A stretch of DNA of 64,000 nt from Candidatus Nezhaarchaeota archaeon (lineage in GTDB: Archaea; Thermoproteota; Methanomethylicia; Nezhaarchaeales; WYZ-LMO8), in NCBI GenBank assembly GCA_030055465.1, contig JASFYF010000001.1, positions 289,179 to 353,178 on the forward strand, read 5' to 3'. Both the position numbers and the translations under genes were made by a program. Every line of letters starts with the position of its first letter. The stretch's first letter is position 1. Below, piece after piece: positions 27,140 through 35,191 of this stretch. A model generated the notes under the pieces. It saw nothing but the letters and a program-made list of their open reading frames with translations. It had not been told where the DNA came from and did no database searches.

Positions 27140-29158
27140 CTAAATCTTCAGAGCCACCTCGAAGCCGTCGTGAATCGCATTGGGCGCGTTAGATGGTATA
27201 GCTGCATCACCTATAACGTAGAGCTCTGGAACCTTGCCTTTAAGCGCATCGACAAGCCTTCTATTAGGTTTGAACCCTACGCTGTACACGAAAGTGTCAA
27301 CGGCTATCTTCGTGTCGATTCCAGCCCCGCTAACTATAACACCACCATCAGTTATGCCCTTGACCCTTATGTTCTTGGCCATCTTGACGCCCGAGAAGAA
27401 GAGCCTATTAAACAATGGCACTCTCGTGGTGAAGCCTATACCTGGAGCTATTTCGCTTCGCTCGGATACCAAGTAGACAAGCTTGCCCTCTGAGATCAAC
27501 TTCTCAGCTGCGAATACGGCAGCGTATCCCGCGCCGCAGGCTGCCCTCACCCTCCTTAAGGTGCCACATACGTACGGGCAGTAATAGCTGCACGTCCATA
27601 TGAATACCTTGTCTCCAGCTTTAAATCGATCGGCCAAAACATCCACGGCGTTAACGACCTTTGGGGTTTCGTAACCAGAATTCATGCCTTCCAATTTGGG
27701 TACTATTGGTTCAGCACCCGTCGCCACAACGACAACATCAGGCTTATATGCAGAAACCATGTCAGGTGTGAACTCCTTCCCAAGCTTCACGTCGACGCCC
27801 AGCTTGTAAAGCTGCGTCTCATAGTACTTGATGATCCTAGCTATTTCTTGTCTGAGCGGGGAACCGACGGAATATATGTACATGCCTCCAAGCTTGTAGG
27901 ATTTCTCGAAGAGCGTGACTTTGTGTCCCCTTCTTGCAAGGGTTTCAGCCGCGCTTAAACCGGCTGGTCCTCCACCAACGACTATCACGTTCTTAGCTTT
28001 TGAGGCTGGCGTCACCTTAAGCTCGTACTCCCTTCCCAGCATCGGGTTGACGGTGCACGTGATTGGTATGAGAGTCCAGAGAGTGTCGTAGCAGCCCTCG
28101 TTACAGTATATGCAAGGCCTAATGTCTTCAATCCTTCCTTCCTTAGCTTTAGTCGGCCAGTCAGGGTCTGCCAGTGTTTGTCTGGCCACAGCCACGAAGT
28201 CCGCCTTACCCTCCGCCAACACCTGCTCTGCGAAGAATGGATCATATATCCTGTGGACTATTATAACCGGGATGTTCACCGCCTTCTTTATCGCCTCAGC
28301 CGTGTAGACCCATGTACCTGGTGGTGATGCCATTGATGCATCTCCTAGCGGGTGGTTAGTATCCCTAGTCCTACCTGATATGTTGATCGCATCAACCCCG
28401 AACTTTTCAAGCGCTTTGGCTATTATCTGAGATTCCAATAACGTTATGCCGCCCTCGGCTACGTAGTCTTCACCGTTAATTCTAACCAATAATGCCATGT
28501 CCTTACCTAAGTTGTCCTTAACCTCTCCTATAAGCTCCTCCATAAAGCGGAGGCCGCCCTCAAGTCCCCCATACTCGTCTCTCCTCATGTTTATGTATGG
28601 ATTTAAGAATGTGTGAAGTAGGTATCCGTGAGCTGCGTGAAGCTCAACGGCATTCCAACCAGCTTCCTTTGCCCTCCTAGCTGAGGTGCCGAAGGCTTTT
28701 ATGATCTCGCGAATTTCATCTTTCGTCAGCTCTCTTGGAACCTCTGGATATAGGAGCGAGCCCCTTATGAAGGGGACCGGGGATGGACAAACCGGGTGGG
28801 CTTTGGCGATTGAGGATTTCGTTTGCCTGCCAGCATGCATTATCTGGATGCAGGCCTTGGCGCCGCCCGATTTTATCGCTTCTGCGAGCTTAGCTAAGCC
28901 GGGTATGTACTTGTCATCGCTTATGGCTGAGTTTATGACTGCTCTTGCCTGTGGGTGGTAAATTACTGAGGCTCCATAGATCACCATTCCAACTCCGCCT
29001 TGAGATCGGCGCCGGTAGTATTCAATGGCCCTTTCGGTTATGAAGCCATCATCAGTGGCGAAGTTGTCACAAACTGCCGGTAGTACTATCCTGTTCCTTA
29101 TCTGCAGGGGACCTATATTTCCTGGCTCAAAAAGCTTTTTCAGGCTGTGAATGGCCAT
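27140..29158 (-). CDS. 2,4-dienoyl-CoA reductase-like enzyme (Old Yellow Enzyme family)
   Basis: A 672-residue enzyme from ATG 29158, chosen because GGAGG lies 8 bases upstream; a GTG at 29173 is also open. Order: an FMN TIM barrel (IGPLQIRNRIVLPA near 15, HAAHGYLLHTFL near 175), a 4Fe-4S motif CIYCNEGC...CTVNP near 340-362, then FAD and NAD(P) domains with VVGGGPAGLSAAETLARRG near 388. The family reduces enoyl or dienoyl compounds. The second dinucleotide site is unusual: before GAGYAAVFAAEKL there is a Cys-rich stretch (WTCSYYCPYVCGT...AAC, about 517-545). The substrate is unknown. It stands alone and converges with the PrpD-like gene. Confidence 0.8.
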   Translation of the reverse strand: MAIHSLKKLFEPGNIGPLQIRNRIVLPAVCDNFATDDGFITERAIEYYRRRSQGGVGMVIYGASVIYHPQARAVINSAISDDKYIPGLAKLAEAIKSGGAKACIQIMHAGRQTKSSIAKAHPVCPSPVPFIRGSLLYPEVPRELTKDEIREIIKAFGTSARRAKEAGWNAVELHAAHGYLLHTFLNPYINMRRDEYGGLEGGLRFMEELIGEVKDNLGKDMALLVRINGEDYVAEGGITLLESQIIAKALEKFGVDAINISGRTRDTNHPLGDASMASPPGTWVYTAEAIKKAVNIPVIIVHRIYDPFFAEQVLAEGKADFVAVARQTLADPDWPTKAKEGRIEDIRPCIYCNEGCYDTLWTLIPITCTVNPMLGREYELKVTPASKAKNVIVVGGGPAGLSAAETLARRGHKVTLFEKSYKLGGMYIYSVGSPLRQEIARIIKYYETQLYKLGVDVKLGKEFTPDMVSAYKPDVVVVATGAEPIVPKLEGMNSGYETPKVVNAVDVLADRFKAGDKVFIWTCSYYCPYVCGTLRRVRAACGAGYAAVFAAEKLISEGKLVYLVSERSEIAPGIGFTTRVPLFNRLFFSGVKMAKNIRVKGITDGGVIVSGAGIDTKIAVDTFVYSVGFKPNRRLVDALKGKVPELYVIGDAAIPSNAPNAIHDGFEVALKI

Positions 29159-29395
29159 CGTAGATGCCTCCACACGAGGAATGTAGTCTATCTTTACTAG
29201 TTTAAATCTTTCCTTTTGTCTTTGAAAAGTGAGGTTGATATCAATATAATACCCTATATATGCTATTTAGATTGTACACGTCACAGGCGAATTGAACGAC
29301 GAAATTATGGCTCGTAGTCCACGTTGGGGATCTCGGAGGTTCTCCTTAACGCTTTGGTTCTAGTCAAAGGATTCACAGATTACCTAGGCCATCAC

Positions 29396-30325
29396 CTAAG
29401 AGAAAATAGATTCTTCGGCCAAGTTCATGAACGTCTCTTCTTGGTCGCCTAGCCTAACTATAACTTTTCTATCCCCCGTTATTTCCCCTACAATAGAGGC
29501 GACGTAGCCAAACCTTTCGAGGTGCTTCGCGCAGAGTAGAGGCTCGCTGGAAACCAGTATAAACCCAAAGGATGGGTACATCTTAAGCCATACTTCTAGG
29601 CCTACGCCCTTAGGTAGGGGCAACGAGTTTAAATCCACGATTGCGCCCACTCGACTGGACTCGCATAGCATCGTCAAAGAACCGAGTAGTCCCGGTGCGC
29701 TTATATCTCGTGAGGCTGAGGCGAGCTCGCGCTCCGCCACGGATACCATACCATCTATCAGCCCTTTAATGTGGTCTGGCGTCCTGTTCCTCGTTGTATC
29801 GAAGCAGCAGACCCAACCTTTGGAGCCCATTCTACCATCAACGTCAACGGCCACCACGATCTTTTGACTCGGCTTCGCTGTGCTGCTCGGAATAACTTTT
29901 TTCGCAACACCAACAACGCATCCATCGATAGCATCATAGCTCGTGTCCGGGTGAGTATGTACTTTAAGCAGCACTAGGTCGTATAGCCTGATGGCTTCTC
30001 GAAGCCCCTCCGCCAGCTTCATTCTGACATCTGAAGAGCGCGAAGCCAACACGCCAGCATAACCCATCGGTCTTGCACCCTTGGCAACCACGTCATTCAC
30101 GTTGACTAGCACTGAGTAGTATCCCGCTAGAAACGGGTCATCGTTTATCAGGTCCTCAGTTATACCATCGCTCGACACGACTACGTAGGAGTCGCCAACC
30201 TTGAACCACCCAGCATCGTCGTATCGACATTCCTCACTGAAAAGCCTCGCGAGGACACCTATACACGACTTCCTAGCAAAACCCTTATACTCTCTTAGTT
30301 GCTTTATCAAGTCTTTGAGGTGCAT
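29396..30325 (-). CDS. AIR-synthase-like protein resembling methanogenesis marker protein 2
   Basis: A 309-residue PurM/HypE/ThiL-fold protein (COG2144 type). Motifs in order: ARKSCIG near 17, YDDAGWF near 35 for ATP/Mg, DPFLAGYYSVLVNVNDVVAKGARP near 63-86, HTHPDTSYDAIDG near 123, SRDISAPGLLGSL near 205 and LKMYPSFGF near 243. The pattern fits the family named methanogenesis marker 2 as I remember it. The reaction is unknown; relatives use ATP to activate small molecules. It lies downstream of the Nudix gene with 79 bases between. No other methanogenesis gene is visible in the window. Confidence 0.7.
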   Translation of the reverse strand: MHLKDLIKQLREYKGFARKSCIGVLARLFSEECRYDDAGWFKVGDSYVVVSSDGITEDLINDDPFLAGYYSVLVNVNDVVAKGARPMGYAGVLASRSSDVRMKLAEGLREAIRLYDLVLLKVHTHPDTSYDAIDGCVVGVAKKVIPSSTAKPSQKIVVAVDVDGRMGSKGWVCCFDTTRNRTPDHIKGLIDGMVSVAERELASASRDISAPGLLGSLTMLCESSRVGAIVDLNSLPLPKGVGLEVWLKMYPSFGFILVSSEPLLCAKHLERFGYVASIVGEITGDRKVIVRLGDQEETFMNLAEESIFS

Positions 30326-30404
30326 AGGGCCTACCTTTATGGACTGCCAACTTTTCAGGATATTTTCTTCTTCATAGAGTCGCTTTTAACATTTACTTCA
30401 CGCT

Positions 30405-30971
30405 TTATAGCACACTCAACTTCAACAATGCCAAGGCCACCGATGTGGTCGGCACAAGCTTTATGGCTCTCCTACCTCGAAGCTCAAGGGCCTCCTCCAA
30501 ACTCATGTAGGTTATCTCCAGCGCTGCGGCAGTCGTCTTCGGCTTACCGAGAAGGGCGCAGGGTATGTAAAAGTACTTCTTGTGGTCTTTATTCACGGGT
30601 TCCTCCACATTCATTGGAATTGAATTGAATACAACATAATGGTGCTGCCCTACAAAGACTTCGCGCGGGGGCCAGCTCTTTTCAAGGTAATCGTCGGGCA
30701 GCAAAGAGTTCGTTGGTCCCTCCAGCATCAGCACTTTCGAATTCAACGGCGCAACGCTGCACCCTATCTCTTCAAGGCATTCTCTCTTAATGCCTTCAGC
30801 TATTCCCTCCCCTACCTTCAGGTGCCCCTCCGGAAAAGAGTAATACCCCCTTCTCGGCGACTCCCCCCTCTTAATTAGGAGGAGCCTTCCTTCGTCTAAG
30901 ATCATGGCTGAAACGACTATTCTGAGGTCGTCCCTTTCTTTACCTTCAAGTGCTAGTATGTCCCCACCCAT
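30405..30971 (-). CDS. Nudix hydrolase
   Basis: A 188-residue Nudix protein. The Nudix box begins at GHLKVGEGIAEG and continues to KRECLEEIG (about residues 50-72), matching GX5EX7REUXEEXGU. The domain starts with VVSAMILDEGRLLLIKRG near 18. It hydrolyses a nucleoside diphosphate linked to another group; the substrate cannot be told. The C-terminal part has no recognised extra domain. It shares the minus strand with the AIR-synthase-like gene and diverges from mevalonate kinase. Confidence 0.8.
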   Translation of the reverse strand: MGGDILALEGKERDDLRIVVSAMILDEGRLLLIKRGESPRRGYYSFPEGHLKVGEGIAEGIKRECLEEIGCSVAPLNSKVLMLEGPTNSLLPDDYLEKSWPPREVFVGQHHYVVFNSIPMNVEEPVNKDHKKYFYIPCALLGKPKTTAAALEITYMSLEEALELRGRRAIKLVPTTSVALALLKLSVL

Positions 30972-31100
30972 ATCAGGTGCACCTTGGCTTCACATGCCCT
31001 CCTTAAGAGAGCGATTAAGTTGTTGTGGGGCTTCCAAACCTAAATCTTTTTTGCGAAAATGCTTATACTCTATGCAGCCTTTCACGGGGTGTCTCGTACA

Positions 31101-32096
31101 TTGATAAGGGTATCGACGCCGGGCAAAGTCACCTTGTTCGGCGAGCACGCAGTCGTTTATGGTGAACCAGCTATAGCTACAGCCATTGACAGGAGGGTAA
31201 GGGTTGAGGCTGAAAGGAGGGGCGACGACCTCATAAGGATTGAGGCTAAAGATCTGACTCTCGCGGGCTTTAAAGCTTTGTTGTCCCCTAACGGTTCCAT
31301 AACACTTGAAGGAGAATCGAAGAAAGTTTTGGCTGCTATAAGCTACGTTAAAAGGGCGGTTGAGTTGATCCAAGAGAAGTATAGCGTAAAGAGGGGCGCC
31401 CACATAGTCATCACTTCGGAAATGCCCGTGGGGGCTGGCCTAGGAACATCAGCGGCAGTTGCGGTATCGGTAGTTAAGGCGTATTCACTGTTAGCGGGCA
31501 TTGAGTTGAACAAGGATGAGTGCGCCGAGCTCGGCTATAATGTTGAGTTGAGCGTTCAGGGTATAGCAAGCAGGATGGACTCCACAACGGTAGCTGTGGG
31601 CGGAATATTATACATAGATCCAAAGGCTGAAAAAACATATGAAGGCATAGCGTGTAGGAGGGGTTTTGAAGGCCTAGTAGTCGGCTACACCAATAGGGAG
31701 GCCAGCACAGGCGAAATGGTGGAGAGAGTTAAAAGGTTCAGAGATGATGTCCCCGAAATAGTTACGCCGTTAATTAATGTTATAGGCGAAGTTGCGAGGA
31801 AGGCTAGAACCTACATTGAGGCGGGCGACTTCCAGAGGATAGGGGCACTTATGAACATTAATCAAGGCCTACTAGAGGCCATAGGGGTATCAACAAGCAA
31901 GCTATCGCAAATGGTGTATGCTGCAAGGTGCGCTGGAGCTCTAGGATCGAAGATTACGGGTGCTGGTGGTGGAGGGTGCATTATAGCCTTGGCTCCTGGA
32001 AAAGAGTATGAGGTAATGGCGGCATTGAGGGCTATAGGGGTATCGGCGTTTAGGGCGTCACCCACAAGCGATGGGATAAAAGTTGAGGAAGGATAA
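31101..32096 (+). CDS. mvk: Mevalonate kinase
   Basis: A 331-residue GHMP kinase. Motif 1 is PGKVTLFGEHAVVYG at 7-21, motif 2 is PVGAGLGTSAAVAVS near 97-111, and motif 3 is GSKITGAGGGGCIIAL near 290. It phosphorylates mevalonate with ATP in archaeal isoprenoid lipid synthesis. The open frame extends to ATG 31059, but TTG 31101 has GGGGTG 9 bases upstream and gives the usual N-terminus. It is the first gene of a set leading into a decayed GDPD gene and a membrane sugar-phosphate transferase. Confidence 0.92.
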   Translation: MIRVSTPGKVTLFGEHAVVYGEPAIATAIDRRVRVEAERRGDDLIRIEAKDLTLAGFKALLSPNGSITLEGESKKVLAAISYVKRAVELIQEKYSVKRGAHIVITSEMPVGAGLGTSAAVAVSVVKAYSLLAGIELNKDECAELGYNVELSVQGIASRMDSTTVAVGGILYIDPKAEKTYEGIACRRGFEGLVVGYTNREASTGEMVERVKRFRDDVPEIVTPLINVIGEVARKARTYIEAGDFQRIGALMNINQGLLEAIGVSTSKLSQMVYAARCAGALGSKITGAGGGGCIIALAPGKEYEVMAALRAIGVSAFRASPTSDGIKVEEG

Positions 32097-32097
32097 G

Positions 32098-32657
32098 ATG
32101 ATAGGCCACAAGGGAAGGCCCATCATTTAAAGTTGAGAACAGCTTTGAAGCCGTGGAGGAAGCCTTGAAGGCACTCAAGGTAGATAAGCTCTTCCCTTAT
32201 CTTGGAGTAAGTTAATGCTTTATGTAGGGTTCAAGGATTTGCAATGCCAACGCTAAGCAATGTAATCGTCGTCAACCACCTCGATTGCATTCTCGTGCTT
32301 AACGTCAAAGTGCTGACTACAGTAAAACAGGATTGTCGACGTGCTTGAAGCCTTTTGATATAGAAGAGATGCCCTCATAATTGACCACGGAATTTTCCTC
32401 CGCGTTAAGGGCAGGCTTCGCTGGGTTCACGTTATGCCTCAAATCGCTTAGCCCGTCTAGGATGTTAAGTGAAGGCATGGGCTGCTTACTCGTGAATAGG
32501 TGTTACCTTGATAAGGTGGTGACGCAGGAGGCTTTACGCCTCGGGCTTGATGGTATTGTGTAGACCGTTAACTCTATATCTAAAGCCATGACGTTTCTGT
32601 CTTCAGGCGCGGGGAGATATGGCAAACCAGCAAACCCCACGTATTCGTTGGCGGTGA
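32098..32657 (+). pseudogene. Decayed glycerophosphodiester phosphodiesterase (GDPD) gene
   Basis: This 560-base stretch fills the space between mevalonate kinase and the glycosyltransferase gene exactly, yet has no long frame. Joining frames gives GDPD-like order. ATG 32098 starts MIGHKGRP (family GHRG motif). After a shift near 32126 comes ENSFEAVEEALKA (family PENTxEAFxxA). A later frame reads VTQEALRLGLDGIV, stop, TVNS near 32519-32580, where the family has a WTVN motif and the Trp codon is now TAG. The end reads DMANQQTPRI to TGA 32655, like the usual ADGIxTNxP ending. About 185 codons remain versus roughly 230. Several stops and frameshifts mean it is not functional unless the sequence is wrong. 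Confidence 0.6.
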
Positions 32658-32660
32658 TGC

Positions 32661-33671
32661 ATGATGATATTTTTGAGGTCCCTAGCGATTTTGACGGCTA
32701 GCTTCCTAGTTTCCTTTATCGTTACACCGGTGATAATTAGGTTTTCTCGGAGGATGGGGTTTGTTGGCAGGGACGTCCATAAACCTGGCCAACCATTGGT
32801 TCCCGAGCTGGGCGGCTTAGGCATCCTACTTGGTATATTCGCAGGTGCAGCGCTTTACATGGCTATCACCTTAAGCTTTGAGGCTTGGGTATTAGTTTTC
32901 GTGGGATGCACGGCGATAGCCGGAGCAATAGGTTTGTGGGACTACTTCGTAACCATGAGTGGAGTTAAGAAAACTGTCCTGACAACCTTGGCTTGCATAC
33001 CTCTTGTTCTTGGAGCGATCCTATGGCCCAATGATATAGTGATAGGAAGACCCGAAGTGCCCTTCATAGGAGTCATGAGGCTTACGCTCATATACTGGAT
33101 TCTATTGCCATTTGCAGTGGCCGTGCCTGCGAACGCTGTTAACATGATGGATACATTCAACGGAGTCATGCCTATCACATCGATCTTCAGCGTCTTGGGG
33201 TTGTTAACGTCTGCTGTATTGCTTAACAGGGTTGAGGCTATGTTTATGTGCTTGATTCTGCTGGGCTCGCTGCTCGGATTTCTGCCGTACAACCTCTATC
33301 CTTCAAAGGTTTTTGCAAGTGATGTCGGCAGCTTAGCTGTTGGAGCGGCCATAGGCGTCATAGCCGTTATCGGTAGGCTTGAAATAATCGGGGTGACGGC
33401 GATGATGCCTCAGATAATGAATGGATTCTACATACTCTCCTCGATTAAGGGGCTTGTTGAGAGGAGAAAGATAAAGGAGAGACCAACGATAATTCTCGGG
33501 GATAACGTACTAGCCGCAAACAACAGCAAGATGGCTCCTCTAACCTTAGCCAACATAATACTCTCAAAGGGTCCACTTCGAGAACCAGAGCTGGTCAATT
33601 GTTATGCTACGCTGTCGTTTTTCTCATTTATGTTATCTGTCCTGACGGCGTGGTTGATGGTGATCACATGA
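32661..33671 (+). CDS. Membrane GlcNAc-1-phosphate transferase (GT4/Alg7/AglH-like)
   Basis: A 336-residue multi-pass membrane protein with about ten hydrophobic segments. Seen: KPGQPLVPELGGLGILLG near 37-54, the catalytic-loop motif NMMDTFNGVMP near 157 (family NxxD-x-x-NG), and FLPYNLYPSKVFASDVGSL near 210. It transfers a sugar-1-phosphate from a UDP-sugar to a dolichyl or polyprenyl phosphate, the first step of N-glycan or surface glycan assembly. It starts 3 bases after the decayed GDPD frame and overlaps the next small gene by ATGA. Confidence 0.85.
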   Translation: MMIFLRSLAILTASFLVSFIVTPVIIRFSRRMGFVGRDVHKPGQPLVPELGGLGILLGIFAGAALYMAITLSFEAWVLVFVGCTAIAGAIGLWDYFVTMSGVKKTVLTTLACIPLVLGAILWPNDIVIGRPEVPFIGVMRLTLIYWILLPFAVAVPANAVNMMDTFNGVMPITSIFSVLGLLTSAVLLNRVEAMFMCLILLGSLLGFLPYNLYPSKVFASDVGSLAVGAAIGVIAVIGRLEIIGVTAMMPQIMNGFYILSSIKGLVERRKIKERPTIILGDNVLAANNSKMAPLTLANIILSKGPLREPELVNCYATLSFFSFMLSVLTAWLMVIT

Positions 33672-33931
33672 AGAACTTGAAACTGGTACTTGACATGGTC
33701 TGTTTGATGTGCTTTATTTGGCTTTTAATAATAGCATTGCTAATATTAATAAACACGGTAATCGTAAACCTAAGGATCCCGCTTGAAGGCGTCATTGGTG
33801 CGGCAATAAATAACGGCATTCAAATAGCATTGAGCGGAATCTTGTTCCTATTGTTGCTTATAGCCTGGCACAAGCTCACAATGTACTGCCGCGAGAGAAG
33901 GCTTAAACATTGGAGGCAACGCGCTCAATAA
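33668..33931 (+). CDS. Small two-helix membrane protein
   Basis: An 87-residue protein from ATG 33668, which overlaps the GT4 stop codon as ATGA; the open frame upstream is only a shadow inside the GT4 gene. Two clear membrane helices lie at about 8-33 and 50-68, followed by a basic tail (CRERRLKHWRQRAQ). No family is recognised. Translational coupling suggests it helps the sugar-phosphate transferase, but this is inference. Its end overlaps the convergent DUF354 gene by 29 bases. Confidence 0.6.
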   Translation: MKNLKLVLDMVCLMCFIWLLIIALLILINTVIVNLRIPLEGVIGAAINNGIQIALSGILFLLLLIAWHKLTMYCRERRLKHWRQRAQ

Positions 33932-34970
33932 CTTCGATTATCCTTGACATTGGATCCTCCATTAAGTTCCAAAGCTTTTTGCTGAGCTCTTGGTTTTTGC
34001 ATTTCACGTAATCTATGTTAGACAAGGTGCTTAAAACTACGTCGACAAGTTCCTCGGCCTTTGCCTTGGAGATAAGACCAAAGTTTATAAGATATCGCTC
34101 TACGTAAAGGTCATCCCTTGGATAGTATGAAATAGCGGGCGTCCCCATAAGCGCCGCCTCACAGGTCATTGTTCCTCCAGACCCTACAAACAGCGTTGCC
34201 CGACTTAATATAGATGGAGCATAGACTGGTTTCCTTAGGACGACCACGTTTTTAAGTCTTTTGAACCTCTGATTAAGGTATTTCATTTGCCACCCATACC
34301 TAGGCATAACCAATATTAAAGCGTCGGGAACCCTCACTGACAAAGAATGTATTGAGTCCTCGATCAAGGTTGGTTTATCGAACATCATGTAGGAGGCGTG
34401 AACCTCTTCAACCCTCACTATGATAAGTTGCTTGAAATGCATCTTCCAACGAAATGGGGTCCCATCCTCAACGCTCATGTGCTTAAGCCACATTACCGGG
34501 TCCAATGCTCTATATCGCACAACGTTTTTTTCCTCGATGCCATATTTAGTCCATTCCTCCACCGGTATGATCCAAGGAGTTAGAAGCTTAAAGCTTAGGG
34601 GGACCGTTAGCTTCGCTACGGCTGCCGAATGCGGCGAGTCGTTGGCTAACAAATGGGGTATCCCAAGCCCAAAGGATACTCGGGCGGCATCGGGTGATGT
34701 TGACAACGCAACCTTGGGCTTGAACCTATCAACTAAGCGGATGAGTTTTTTCATTCTGTTAATGCTGCAGGCCAGTTTTCCACGAAGGCTGCCACCACCA
34801 TGCTTCCCTACGGCTTGAGCCTCAACACCGACTATCCTAGCTAAGGCATCGGTTTCCCTGTACCTGCGCGTTGTCACCAATGCATTCCACCCCCTTCCCT
34901 TGAGCTCATCTATCAACGGTTTATAGAACAGCATCTGCTTCGGGGTCAAGTATTCAACCCATATTCTCAT
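33903..34970 (-). CDS. DUF354 family glycosyltransferase-like protein
   Basis: A 355-residue protein of the COG1817/DUF354 type with a GT-B-like fold. It starts MRIWVEYLTPKQMLFYKPLI, has PHLLANDSPHSAAVAKL near 125, and a nucleotide-sugar-site-like segment VGSGGTMTCEAALMGTPAISYYPRD near 263-287, as in MurG or UDP-GlcNAc epimerase folds. It probably handles UDP-GlcNAc-type sugars in surface glycan or lipid synthesis. It overlaps tail to tail with the small membrane protein gene and diverges from the nucleotide-sugar dehydrogenase. Confidence 0.75.
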   Translation of the reverse strand: MRIWVEYLTPKQMLFYKPLIDELKGRGWNALVTTRRYRETDALARIVGVEAQAVGKHGGGSLRGKLACSINRMKKLIRLVDRFKPKVALSTSPDAARVSFGLGIPHLLANDSPHSAAVAKLTVPLSFKLLTPWIIPVEEWTKYGIEEKNVVRYRALDPVMWLKHMSVEDGTPFRWKMHFKQLIIVRVEEVHASYMMFDKPTLIEDSIHSLSVRVPDALILVMPRYGWQMKYLNQRFKRLKNVVVLRKPVYAPSILSRATLFVGSGGTMTCEAALMGTPAISYYPRDDLYVERYLINFGLISKAKAEELVDVVLSTLSNIDYVKCKNQELSKKLWNLMEDPMSRIIEVIERVASNV

Positions 34971-35191
34971 GGCTCACCCTCTCAACCATAGGTTCACCTT
35001 AAATTTTCATTTTAACCATTGCATGTTTTCGAGGTTTACTTGCGCCATTTATAGCGTTAAGCTTCTCTTTATTTTGCTTTCTAACGGGCCTTCGGCAGCT
35101 CCACAGCGGCCGTCAGAGCTGAAGGAGCTTCAAACGGAAAAAGCTTAATACCCATAACCTACAAGAGGGGTCCATTGATGTTGGTGGTTTC

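Noticed and set aside
31059-31100. ATG start for mevalonate kinase 14 codons upstream
   Set aside because: GGGGTG before TTG 31101 and the normal GHMP kinase N-terminus favour the later start.
33599-33667. Upstream extension of the small membrane protein gene
   Set aside because: It lies wholly inside the GT4 gene in another frame; ATG 33668 overlaps the GT4 stop as ATGA.
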